DNA from: Patescibacteria group bacterium
GTDB taxonomy: Bacteria > Patescibacteriota > Patescibacteriia > Patescibacteriales > GWC2-42-12
Length of the DNA stretch: 5,349 bases
Direction of reading: 5' to 3'
NCBI GenBank assembly: GCA_018813805.1
Contig: JAHJAP010000032.1
Coordinates: 1-5,349 of the forward strand
The notes under the pieces were generated by a model. It did no database searches and was not told where the DNA came from. It worked only from the letters and a program-made list of their open reading frames with translations. A program made the translations under genes and the position numbers. Below, one piece after another: positions 1-5,268 of this stretch. Numbering within the stretch: position 1 is the first letter of the stretch; every line of letters begins with the position of its first letter.

Positions 1-1
1 A

Positions 2-139
2 CAGATTTCTGCTATTATTGAAACAATGAACAACACGCCCAGAAAAAAATTAGGATACAGAACGCCGAAAGAAGTTTTTAACGAGCTTTATGCCAAATCC
101 ACTAATTCACCGAGTGGTGCACTTGAGGGTAAAATGTAG
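2..139 (+). CDS. IS30-family transposase, C-terminal end (partial at left edge)
   Basis: An open frame enters from the left edge and ends at TAG 137-139, giving 45 visible residues. It contains NNTPRKKLGYRTPKEVFNEL, the hallmark C-terminal tail of IS30-type DDE transposases (N-x-x-PRK-x-LGY-x-TP-x-E-x-F). The enzyme would cut and join insertion-sequence ends. The catalytic residues lie outside the window, so I cannot tell whether the full gene is intact. G+C here is about 38% by my count, visibly higher than the following genes, as expected for an acquired element. In many IS30 elements the terminal inverted repeat overlaps or closely follows the stop. The bases around 117-135 (GTGCACTTGAGGGT) are a candidate element end, but the partner end is not in view. 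The flippase starts 51 nt downstream, so an outward-reading promoter from the element is possible but not seen. Confidence 0.88.
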   Translation, partial: QISAIIETMNNTPRKKLGYRTPKEVFNELYAKSTNSPSGALEGKM

Positions 140-189
140 GAAATATTAATTAATTACATTATATCTAAAATCAGCTAAAATAACAATTT

Positions 190-1626
190 ATGCGTCTTGT
201 TACTAAAATCGCTTACAATGTTATTGTTCAAATAATCGGTAAAATTATCGCAACTATCTTGGGATTGATTGCAATAGCCGTGATGACTCGTTATCTTGGG
301 CAGGCAGGCTTTGGTCAATATACGACAATTATTACCTTTTTATCTTTTTTTGGCATGATTGCTGATTTAGGATTAACTCTAGTAACTGCGCAAATGATTA
401 GCGATCCAACAGTTAATCAAAATAAAATTTTAAGTAATCTTTTTAGTTTGCGTTTGATTTCAGCAATTATTTTTTTAGGATTAGGGCCATTAACAATTCT
501 TTTTTTCCCTTATGATTCAATAATAAAACTGGGGGTAATTATTACTGCGCTATCTTTCTTTTTTACTGCCTTAAACCAAATTTTAGTTGGACTTTTTCAA
601 AAACATTTAAAAATGATAATTGTTTCTATAGCAGAAGTAATTAGCAGAATAGTTTTTCTTATTGGAATTATTCTGGTTGTTTATTTTAATTATGGCCTTA
701 TTGGCATTATGGTTGTAACAGTGGCAAGCAGCGCTGTTAGTTTTATTGTTCATTATAGCGCGTCTTATCGTTATGCCAAGATTAAAATTCAAATTAATTT
801 AGATATTTGGTTATTAATTTTAAAAAAATCTTGGCCCTTAGCTTTAACTATAATATTTAATTTAATTTATTTAAGAGCTGATGTTTTAATTTTGTCTTTT
901 TTAAAAAGTCAGGCTGAAGTAGGTATTTATGGAGCTGCTTATAGAGTAGTTGATATTTTAACTGCCATCCCCTTTTTGTTTCTTGGCGTTGTTTTACCAA
1001 TTATGACAACTAGTTGGATTAATAAAAATATTAATGATTTTAAAAATATTATTCAAAAATCTTTTGATGTTTTAGTTATTATGGCCATGCCAATGCTTGT
1101 TGGGGCTCAATTGCTTGCCAAGCCGATAATGGTCGTGGTAGCTGGAGCAGACTTTGCTTTATCTGGGCAAGTTTTTAAAATTTTAATTATAGCAACGTTC
1201 ATGCTTTTTATAAGCTGTTTATTTGCGCATGGAATTATAGCTATTAATCAACAAAAAAAAATAATAAGCGCTTATGCTTTTGCTGCGATAACTGCTATAA
1301 TCGGTTATATTATTTTTATACCTAAATATTCTTATTTTGGCGCAGCATGGGTAACGGTTTATAGCGAGTTAATTATTATGCTTGCTTCTTGTTATTTATT
1401 AGTTAAGTATAGTCAATTTAAACTAAATTTATCTATTTTATTAAAAGCATTAACAGCTTCGTTAATAATGGCAGCCATAATTTATTTAATTTTAAATAAA
1501 TTAAATTTATTATTGCTTTTAATTATAGCAGTAATGGTTTATTTTGTTGCTCTTTATATTTTAAAAGGATTTAATAAACAAGATATTAGAGATTTATTCG
1601 GCGACAGACCCTTATTAAACAGATAG
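190..1626 (+). CDS. Wzx/MurJ-like polysaccharide flippase (MATE/MOP superfamily membrane protein)
   Basis: This is a 478-residue integral membrane protein of the polysaccharide-biosynthesis (Wzx/RfbX) branch of the MOP flippase superfamily. Such proteins move lipid-linked glycan units across the cytoplasmic membrane. About 14 hydrophobic segments are visible, near residues 12-32, 45-65, 85-105, 112-134, 143-163, 168-188, 214-236, 255-275, 292-312, 330-352, 359-377, 384-403, 418-436 and 440-458. The conserved N-terminal signature TRYLGQAGFGQYT is at 33-45, followed by ADLGL at 58-62. Length is normal for the family. The ATG at 190 is the first in frame and directly precedes the expected N-terminus. 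No Shine-Dalgarno motif or clear promoter was found in 140-189. The glycosyltransferase 43 nt downstream suggests a joint role in surface glycan export. The last residues (about 469-478, LFGDRPLLNR) are encoded by an 18-base dispersed repeat, so the natural C-terminus may have been replaced. The transported substrate cannot be read from sequence. Confidence 0.9.
   Translation: MRLVTKIAYNVIVQIIGKIIATILGLIAIAVMTRYLGQAGFGQYTTIITFLSFFGMIADLGLTLVTAQMISDPTVNQNKILSNLFSLRLISAIIFLGLGPLTILFFPYDSIIKLGVIITALSFFFTALNQILVGLFQKHLKMIIVSIAEVISRIVFLIGIILVVYFNYGLIGIMVVTVASSAVSFIVHYSASYRYAKIKIQINLDIWLLILKKSWPLALTIIFNLIYLRADVLILSFLKSQAEVGIYGAAYRVVDILTAIPFLFLGVVLPIMTTSWINKNINDFKNIIQKSFDVLVIMAMPMLVGAQLLAKPIMVVVAGADFALSGQVFKILIIATFMLFISCLFAHGIIAINQQKKIISAYAFAAITAIIGYIIFIPKYSYFGAAWVTVYSELIIMLASCYLLVKYSQFKLNLSILLKALTASLIMAAIIYLILNKLNLLLLLIIAVMVYFVALYILKGFNKQDIRDLFGDRPLLNR
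1595..1612 (+). repeat. Dispersed 18-base repeat, copy 1 (TATTCGGCGACAGACCCT)
   Basis: This copy is identical over 18 bases to the one at 5251-5268 and matches 16 of 18 bases of the minus-strand copy at 4041-4058. It lies inside the last codons of the flippase. Upstream, AATAAA (1573-1578) can pair with TTTATT (1593-1598), a weak A/T stem. The clearer stems at the other two copies occupy the same position relative to the conserved tail. Downstream, positions 1602-1611 can pair with 1626-1635. The exact match is directly visible; its identity as a REP-like or transposon-end element is inferred. Confidence 0.85.
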
Positions 1627-1635
1627 GGGCTGTTG
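1602..1635 (+). other. Imperfect hairpin spanning the flippase stop codon
   Basis: CGACAGACCC (1602-1611) faces GGGGCTGTTG (1626-1635) across a 14-base loop. Eight of ten positions are Watson-Crick pairs, one is G-U and one is an A-G mismatch. The stop codon TAG (1624-1626) sits at the start of the right arm. No T-run follows the right arm directly (TTAAATATAAC), so it is a poor intrinsic terminator, and the next gene is on the same strand. It may be a structural part of the dispersed repeat or a mild 3'-end barrier. Function is unknown. Confidence 0.4.
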
Positions 1636-1669
1636 TTAAATATAACATTTTGTAATAGACTTAAATACT

Positions 1670-2794
1670 ATGAAAAAAAATATTTTATTAATTAGTTCTA
1701 GCAAAAATAAATCAAAGCCGCTTATTGATTTGTTTGAAGAATTATGTCAAAAAGAATATTGTTTTTATTTACTGTCAACTTGTTCGTCAATGTTAGAACA
1801 ATTCAGAGAAAAAAATTGGTTTTGCAGCAGAATCAGCTTAGGCCCTGCAGTAACTAATAATTTTTTGTTATTTATTTTTCTTTTACTTTCTCCGTGGTTA
1901 TATTTAAAGTTTTTAGTAATATTAATAAATTACAAATTTAAACAAAACATTTCAACAGTGCTTCTTATGGATTGGCAAGAAAAAATTCTGGTTACATTAT
2001 TGGCAAAAATTATTAAACTAAAGGTTGTTTGGTTAGAAAAACCCGATTGCGATTATAAAAAGTTAAAATTAAAAAAAATTTACAAATTATGCGCTAGGTT
2101 TGCCACAATAATTACCGTTAACAGCGATAATAAAATTCAACTTAAAAATTTTGGCATTAAAGAAGAAAATATTTTTCTTATTCAGCCAGCAATTAAACTT
2201 AATCAATATCAAGAAAATATTTTTAATAAAATTGCTCAAACCAGCAATAAAAATTTTCATAACAGATATTTTACAATAGGCACTATTGTTGACCTTAAAC
2301 AAGGACAAAAAGTTGAAATACTTCTTCAGGCTATTAAAATTTGCTTAACTGTTATACCTAATTTACAATTAATCATTGCAGGCGATGGTAAGGAGAAAAA
2401 AAATTTAAGCTGGTTAACTAAAAAAATGGAAATTGATTCATTGGTTTGGTTTATTGGAGAGCAAAAACAAATTAAAAAATGGTTAAGTAATTTTGCTGTT
2501 TATGTAGTAGCAACTAAAATGCCAAATATAGATGATTATTATAATATTCTTAAAGCCATGGCTTCTGGTTTGCCAATAATAGGTCCGCGCCACACTGGCT
2601 TAGAAGAGATAATTATAGAAAATAAAACAGGCTCGCTTATTGAGATGGATAATAGCGAGATGTTGGCTCGCCAAATTATTAAATTATATCAAGATAAAAA
2701 AATGCGCTTGCAACTTGGCGATAACGCGCAAGAACGAATTAAAAATTTATTTATTATAGATAAAGTTATTAATAAATTTATTGAACTTTTATGA
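1670..2794 (+). CDS. GT-B glycosyltransferase, GT4-like, with degenerate EX7E motif
   Basis: This 374-residue protein has the two-domain layout of a GT-B (Glycos_transf_1/GT4) enzyme. Such enzymes normally transfer a sugar from a nucleotide-sugar donor to a lipid or glycan acceptor at the cytoplasmic face of the membrane. A hydrophobic stretch at about 64-86 could be a membrane-contact segment. The C-terminal domain starts near 201 (FTIGTIVDL) and contains LQLIIAGDGKEK (232-243) and KAMASGLPIIGPRHTGLEE (295-313), both typical of GT4. In the usual EX7E motif both glutamates would fall at 287 and 295, but the residues are Ile and Lys. The usual donor-phosphate Lys (K-G) also appears to be Gln211. 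The protein may therefore be a divergent or catalytically altered member. The ATG at 1670 has no Shine-Dalgarno motif. The stop overlaps the next gene's start (ATGA). Position after a flippase supports a role in surface glycan synthesis; donor and acceptor are unknown. Confidence 0.85.
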   Translation: MKKNILLISSSKNKSKPLIDLFEELCQKEYCFYLLSTCSSMLEQFREKNWFCSRISLGPAVTNNFLLFIFLLLSPWLYLKFLVILINYKFKQNISTVLLMDWQEKILVTLLAKIIKLKVVWLEKPDCDYKKLKLKKIYKLCARFATIITVNSDNKIQLKNFGIKEENIFLIQPAIKLNQYQENIFNKIAQTSNKNFHNRYFTIGTIVDLKQGQKVEILLQAIKICLTVIPNLQLIIAGDGKEKKNLSWLTKKMEIDSLVWFIGEQKQIKKWLSNFAVYVVATKMPNIDDYYNILKAMASGLPIIGPRHTGLEEIIIENKTGSLIEMDNSEMLARQIIKLYQDKKMRLQLGDNAQERIKNLFIIDKVINKFIELL

Positions 2795-3771
2795 AAATAA
2801 TTATTTCCTTACAACAAGCAGGGCAAAGATTGGATAAATTTTTGGTTATTAATCAATCAAGTCTTTTGATTTTTAATAATCAATTATTTTCACGTCAACA
2901 AATACAAGAATTAATTAAACAAAAATTAATTATTATTAATAATCAACAAATTAAACCGCATTATTTAATTAAAGAAAAAGATGTGATAAATATTGATGAT
3001 AATTTAAATTTATTTTTTGAAAAAAAATCTAGCTCAATATTGTTTGAAAAAATATTTCAAAAATCTTTAGATATTATAGCTGAAACTGATGAATATTTAG
3101 TAATTAACAAACCTTCTGGGTTGGCTGTTCATGGTGAAAATAAAAATATGCCGACTTTGGCTGATATTATATTTGACCAATATCCAAAAATTAGAAAGGT
3201 TGGCGATGATCCTGCCAGACCAGGCATTGTTCACCGTTTAGATAAAGATGTTAGCGGATTAATGGTGATTGCTAAAACACAGGATAGTTTTGATAATTTA
3301 AAAAAACAATTTCAACAAAGAAAAATAATTAAGCAGTATATTGTTTTAGTTTATGGACAAATTAAATCCGTTGATAATGCTATTTCTTTTCAAATAAAAA
3401 GATCTGAACAGGGTTTTAAAATGGCAGCCTTGCCAATGACTAAAAAAGGCGAGCTCAATAAAGAAGGACGTTCGGCAATAACCGAACTATCCTTTTTGAA
3501 AAAGCTTATTAATTATACTTTATTAGAAGTTAAAATTAAAACAGGTCGTACCCATCAAATTAGAGTTCATTTATTAGCTTATGGCCATCCTGTTGTTGGA
3601 GATAATATTTATAGTACTGCTAAAACTCGTTTGCAAAATAAGAAGATTAATTTAAATAGAGTATTTTTAGTAGCCAATAAATTGTCTTTTATTAATCTTG
3701 CTGGTCAAAAGCAAGAGTTTATAATTAATTTGCCTGACCAATTAAAAAGTTTATTAACAAAAATAAAATAA
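2791..3771 (+). CDS. RluA-family pseudouridine synthase (S4 domain plus catalytic domain)
   Basis: This 326-residue enzyme isomerises specific uridines in rRNA or tRNA to pseudouridine. An N-terminal S4 RNA-binding domain covers about residues 10-68, beginning with GQRLDKFL and including the SRQQIQELIKQ helix. The catalytic domain starts near 92 with NKPSGLAVH (106-114). It then has GIVHRLDKDVSGLMV (145-159), in which D151 is the expected catalytic aspartate, and KTGRTHQIRVHLLAYGHPVV (250-269). The family motif is usually HRLDxxTSG; here Val154 replaces Thr. Length and domain order match RluD/RluC-type enzymes, but the target uridine cannot be chosen from sequence, so no gene symbol is given. 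Its ATG overlaps the preceding TGA by the ATGA arrangement and no Shine-Dalgarno motif is present, which suggests translational coupling to the glycosyltransferase. I found no convincing terminator after its TAA. Confidence 0.95.
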   Translation: MKIIISLQQAGQRLDKFLVINQSSLLIFNNQLFSRQQIQELIKQKLIIINNQQIKPHYLIKEKDVINIDDNLNLFFEKKSSSILFEKIFQKSLDIIAETDEYLVINKPSGLAVHGENKNMPTLADIIFDQYPKIRKVGDDPARPGIVHRLDKDVSGLMVIAKTQDSFDNLKKQFQQRKIIKQYIVLVYGQIKSVDNAISFQIKRSEQGFKMAALPMTKKGELNKEGRSAITELSFLKKLINYTLLEVKIKTGRTHQIRVHLLAYGHPVVGDNIYSTAKTRLQNKKINLNRVFLVANKLSFINLAGQKQEFIINLPDQLKSLLTKIK

Positions 3772-3837
3772 TTTTGTAATTGTTTATTAAATAAGTTTTG
3801 AAAAAATTTTTAAACTCATTTGAAGGCAATGATAACA

Positions 3838-4040
3838 ATAATTTATAATTGTGCTTTGCTTTAAATAATCGTGAAAATGTTTATGAAATTCCGAACCCTT
3901 GTCTGTTTATTTTTTTGATCTTTCCAAAATGAGATATTTTTTGAGGAAATAATCTTAATCCGCCTAAGTCTTTAATAAGTCTGCCAATGATTTTTGATTT
4001 AGGACATTTAAACGTATTTTTTCGCAAAACATTTTTAATA
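3838..4040 (-). pseudogene. Decayed DDE integrase/transposase (rve type): N-terminal linker and second-Asp motif
   Basis: Read on the minus strand, one frame from about 4040 to 3910 gives KIIGRLIKDLGGLRL then PQKISHFGKIKK. This resembles the linker between the helix-turn-helix and catalytic core of IS3/IS481-like integrases. From 3906 a different frame gives TDKGSEFHKHFHDYLKQ, a clear copy of the (Q)TDNGSEF motif carrying the second catalytic aspartate. The first frame stops at 3883-3881. The stretch that should hold the first catalytic Asp is missing between the pieces, so the gene has an internal deletion and frame change and cannot be functional. The fragment begins directly at the 18-base repeat (4041-4058). 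It occupies most of the otherwise gene-free 3772-4103 interval; the rest is A/T-rich with nothing else supported. Family assignment is from motif memory and the exact ends are approximate. Confidence 0.75.
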
Positions 4041-4058
4041 ATGGTTTGTCGCCGAATA
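4041..4058 (-). repeat. Dispersed 18-base repeat, copy 2 (inverted, 16/18 match)
   Basis: On the minus strand this reads TATTCGGCGACAAACCAT, differing from the two exact plus-strand copies at two bases. Immediately before the conserved tail, TACTC-GAAA-GAGTA (4070 down to 4057) forms a 5-bp stem with a GAAA tetraloop. The hairpin is placed exactly like the ATACCG-TATT-CGGTAT hairpin of copy 3. It lies 46-63 bases downstream of the STAS-like gene and could also act at that transcript's 3' end, though no T-run follows it. The integrase remnant begins on its far side. Confidence 0.7.
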
Positions 4059-4103
4059 CTCTTTCGAGTAGAAAATTTTAAATTTTAAATGAATTTTTAA
4101 TAA

Positions 4104-4385
4104 TTAAATTTTTAATCCTGAATATTTTCTTAATGTTTCTAATGTTGCTTGAACACTCGCGTTGTCAGTATTTAATAATTTAATATTTTTAAATTTTTCA
4201 GCTAATTTAGTAATCACTTCATCTGCCCAAGAAGGCGCTAAAACTTTTACACCTTTAAAATTTATTTCTATTTTCGTATTTTTGTCTAAATCTCTTATTA
4301 AATAAGCTGACATAGCTAAAAATGCTTCTCTGCCAGCTGGTCGAGAAATTAACATTTCTCCAAATTTTTTTAATTCAATTTTCAT
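4104..4385 (-). CDS. STAS-like domain protein (DUF4325 type)
   Basis: This is a 93-residue soluble protein without membrane segments. It matches the small DUF4325 STAS-like family. The N-terminal part carries ISRPAGREAF (13-22). A beta strand IEINFKGVKVL (39-49) leads into PSWADEVI (51-58), the position where STAS anti-anti-sigma proteins carry a phosphorylatable Ser/Thr; Ser52 is the candidate by analogy. In SpoIIAA/RsbV-like systems such a domain is phosphorylated by a GHKL kinase partner. Here a GHKL ATPase gene lies directly upstream, its stop separated from this ATG by only 3 nt (4386-4388), so the two are surely co-transcribed and probably coupled. No Shine-Dalgarno motif is present. 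The target regulated by this pair is unknown and no sigma factor is in the window. The family match is strong; the partner-switch role is inferred. Confidence 0.88.
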   Translation of the reverse strand: MKIELKKFGEMLISRPAGREAFLAMSAYLIRDLDKNTKIEINFKGVKVLAPSWADEVITKLAEKFKNIKLLNTDNASVQATLETLRKYSGLKI

Positions 4386-4388
4386 ATT

Positions 4389-4961
4389 TTAAAATTTTAA
4401 CATAGCTAAACATCCTTGAATATTCCGATCTATTTGCTTTATCTTAACATGATGATTTAATTCTATTTGCGCATTGCCTGAAATAAAATTGAGATTTGCA
4501 TTTATATTTTTAATACTTTCTTTTGCAAACTTTAATCCATTACCTCTTTTTTCAGGAGCTCTGCCGGAAATTTTTTCAGTAAAAGCCGTCTTTAATGCCT
4601 CTGAATCATTCTTTAATTCTGGTTTAACTTTTTTTAATGTTTTTAAAATTCCTCGACCTCTATCAGCTAAAATTATTTCTATTTTTTGATTTTTTATTTC
4701 GTAACCAAAAAATATTCCCATTACATCTGGCCAATTTCCTAAATTATGATCAAAAGAATTATTACCAATCTCTCCGACTATGGCAGAAATTAAATATACT
4801 TTATTTTCATTTACACCTTGTTTTAAAAAATTATTTAACATTTTATTATTTCTTGTTTCAAAAACATCTCGCGTTTGGCAATAATAATCATTAACAACAT
4901 TCACATTTTTTAATTTCTCGGTTATCCATTGATAAGCTAATTGTTTTATATCTGTAGTCAT
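4389..4961 (-). CDS. GHKL (HATPase_c) ATP-binding protein, anti-sigma-kinase-like
   Basis: With the start chosen here the protein has 190 residues and begins MTTDIKQLAYQW. It carries the Bergerat ATP-binding fold motifs in order: N box VGEIGNNSFDHN (about 62-73; Glu64 and Asn67/68 for Mg-ATP), G1 box LADRGRGI (98-105), and G2 box RGNGLKFAKESI (139-150). No dimerisation/His-phosphoacceptor helix, transmembrane segment or sensor domain is present, so it is a stand-alone ATPase like SpoIIAB/RsbW/RsbT rather than a sensor histidine kinase. The open frame extends up to an ATG at 5090. The first 41 residues of that longer reading would run through the predicted promoter (4996-5024) and look unlike protein in the family. 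An ATG at 4967 is an equally possible start two residues earlier. No Shine-Dalgarno motif precedes either. The STAS-like gene follows after 3 nt, suggesting a kinase/substrate pair. Whether it hydrolyses ATP or phosphorylates its partner is inference. Confidence 0.87.
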   Translation of the reverse strand: MTTDIKQLAYQWITEKLKNVNVVNDYYCQTRDVFETRNNKMLNNFLKQGVNENKVYLISAIVGEIGNNSFDHNLGNWPDVMGIFFGYEIKNQKIEIILADRGRGILKTLKKVKPELKNDSEALKTAFTEKISGRAPEKRGNGLKFAKESIKNINANLNFISGNAQIELNHHVKIKQIDRNIQGCLAMLKF

Positions 4962-4995
4962 AAACATTAAATTAAAAAGAAAATGAACTATTTTT

Positions 4996-5024
4996 ATTCT
5001 ACACTTTTTATTAATTTTTAGCAA
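4996..5024 (-). promoter_or_regulatory. Predicted sigma-70-type promoter for the ATPase/STAS-like unit
   Basis: On the minus strand, -35 TTGCTA (5024-5019; 4/6 to consensus) and -10 TAGAAT (5001-4996; 5/6) are separated by exactly 17 bases. Transcription would start near 4989, leaving a leader of about 22-28 nt before the ATGs at 4967/4961. This placement excludes the upstream ATG at 5090 as the main start. In such A/T-rich DNA chance matches are common, so the call rests mainly on the spacing and position. Confidence 0.5.
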
Positions 5025-5041
5025 TTTTTTTGTATTAGTCC

Positions 5042-5113
5042 TGTCGTAGTCACATGATAATGTCATAGTACAGCCAAATAGAAATGTCATACCTGCTAAT
5101 TTTGCGTCATAAT
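5042..5113. repeat. Four degenerate direct repeats of TGTCATAnT upstream of the ATPase promoter
   Basis: TGTCGTAGT (5042-5050), TGTCATAGT (5061-5069), TGTCATACC (5085-5093) and CGTCATAAT (5105-5113) recur at start-to-start steps of 19, 24 and 20 bases. Two copies share the longer AATGTCATA. They sit just upstream of the predicted -35 box, where an activator or repressor array could lie. Alternatively they are the terminal binding repeats of a lost insertion sequence, since an integrase fragment lies to the right. The repeat pattern is visible; its role is unknown. From 5114 to 5237 I see only A/T-rich sequence, with no supported gene. Confidence 0.45.
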
Positions 5114-5121
5114 AGTTTAGA

Positions 5122-5127
5122 TATAAT
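5122..5127 (+). promoter_or_regulatory. Candidate plus-strand -10 box (TATAAT)
   Basis: A perfect TATAAT lies in the gene-free stretch upstream of the right-hand integrase fragment and reads toward it. No good -35 box is seen at 16-18 bases (the best there is TTTTGC), and such hexamers are frequent by chance here. It could be a leftover transposase promoter. AAAGGAG at 5204-5210 resembles a ribosome-binding site but no ATG follows at a usable distance. Confidence 0.2.
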
Positions 5128-5250
5128 TATTTTATTAATCTAAGCAAAATTATAGCTCAAAAATATGTTCCAAAATTTAATAATAAACCTTCTGTAATTC
5201 CGCAAAGGAGAAAAAATTTACAAAAATTTGGAATTTTATACCGTATTCGG

Positions 5251-5268
5251 TATTCGGCGACAGACCCT
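5251..5268 (+). repeat. Dispersed 18-base repeat, copy 3, with upstream hairpin
   Basis: This is an exact copy of the 1595-1612 repeat. ATACCG (5238-5243) and CGGTAT (5248-5253) form a perfect 6-bp stem around a TATT loop, ending inside the first bases of the repeat. The hairpin at copy 2 has the same placement but a different stem sequence, so the pairing rather than the sequence is kept. The integrase C-terminal fragment starts directly after it, at 5269. Confidence 0.85.

Noticed and set aside
607..792. Open frame on the minus strand inside the flippase gene
   Set aside because: It is antisense to a clearly conserved membrane protein and is extremely rich in Asn/Lys, as expected from the complement of hydrophobic codons. 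No family features.
1602..1635. Hairpin after the flippase as a strong intrinsic terminator
   Set aside because: The stem has a mismatch and a long loop, is not followed directly by a T-run, and the next gene is on the same strand.
1627..1669. Separate promoter for the glycosyltransferase (TTGTTA with TAATAG)
   Set aside because: The spacer would be only 14 bases and no better pairing was found. Co-transcription with the flippase is simpler.
2087..2308. Open frame on the minus strand inside the glycosyltransferase gene
   Set aside because: It has no recognisable motif and overlaps a well-supported GT-B gene completely.
190..3771. Use of a reassigned TGA codon (as in Gracilibacteria/SR1)
   Set aside because: The long frames contain no in-frame TGA, glycine is encoded by GGN, and TGA serves as the glycosyltransferase stop in a normal ATGA overlap.
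4474..4894. Two overlapping plus-strand open frames opposite the ATPase gene
   Set aside because: Both are shadows of the GHKL ATPase, rich in Phe/Leu, without family motifs or start signals.
4962..5090. N-terminal extension of the ATPase to the ATG at 5090
   Set aside because: It runs through a promoter with 17-base spacing and through the direct-repeat array, and the added residues resemble no ATPase N-terminus.
5042..5113. CRISPR array
   Set aside because: The repeats are only about 9 bases, degenerate and irregularly spaced, with no cas genes in view.
4041..5268. The inverted-repeat segment as an intact, active transposon
   Set aside because: It contains no transposase, the two ends differ at two bases, and I see no matching 5- to 9-base target duplication beside the ends. 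Kept only as a possible cassette.
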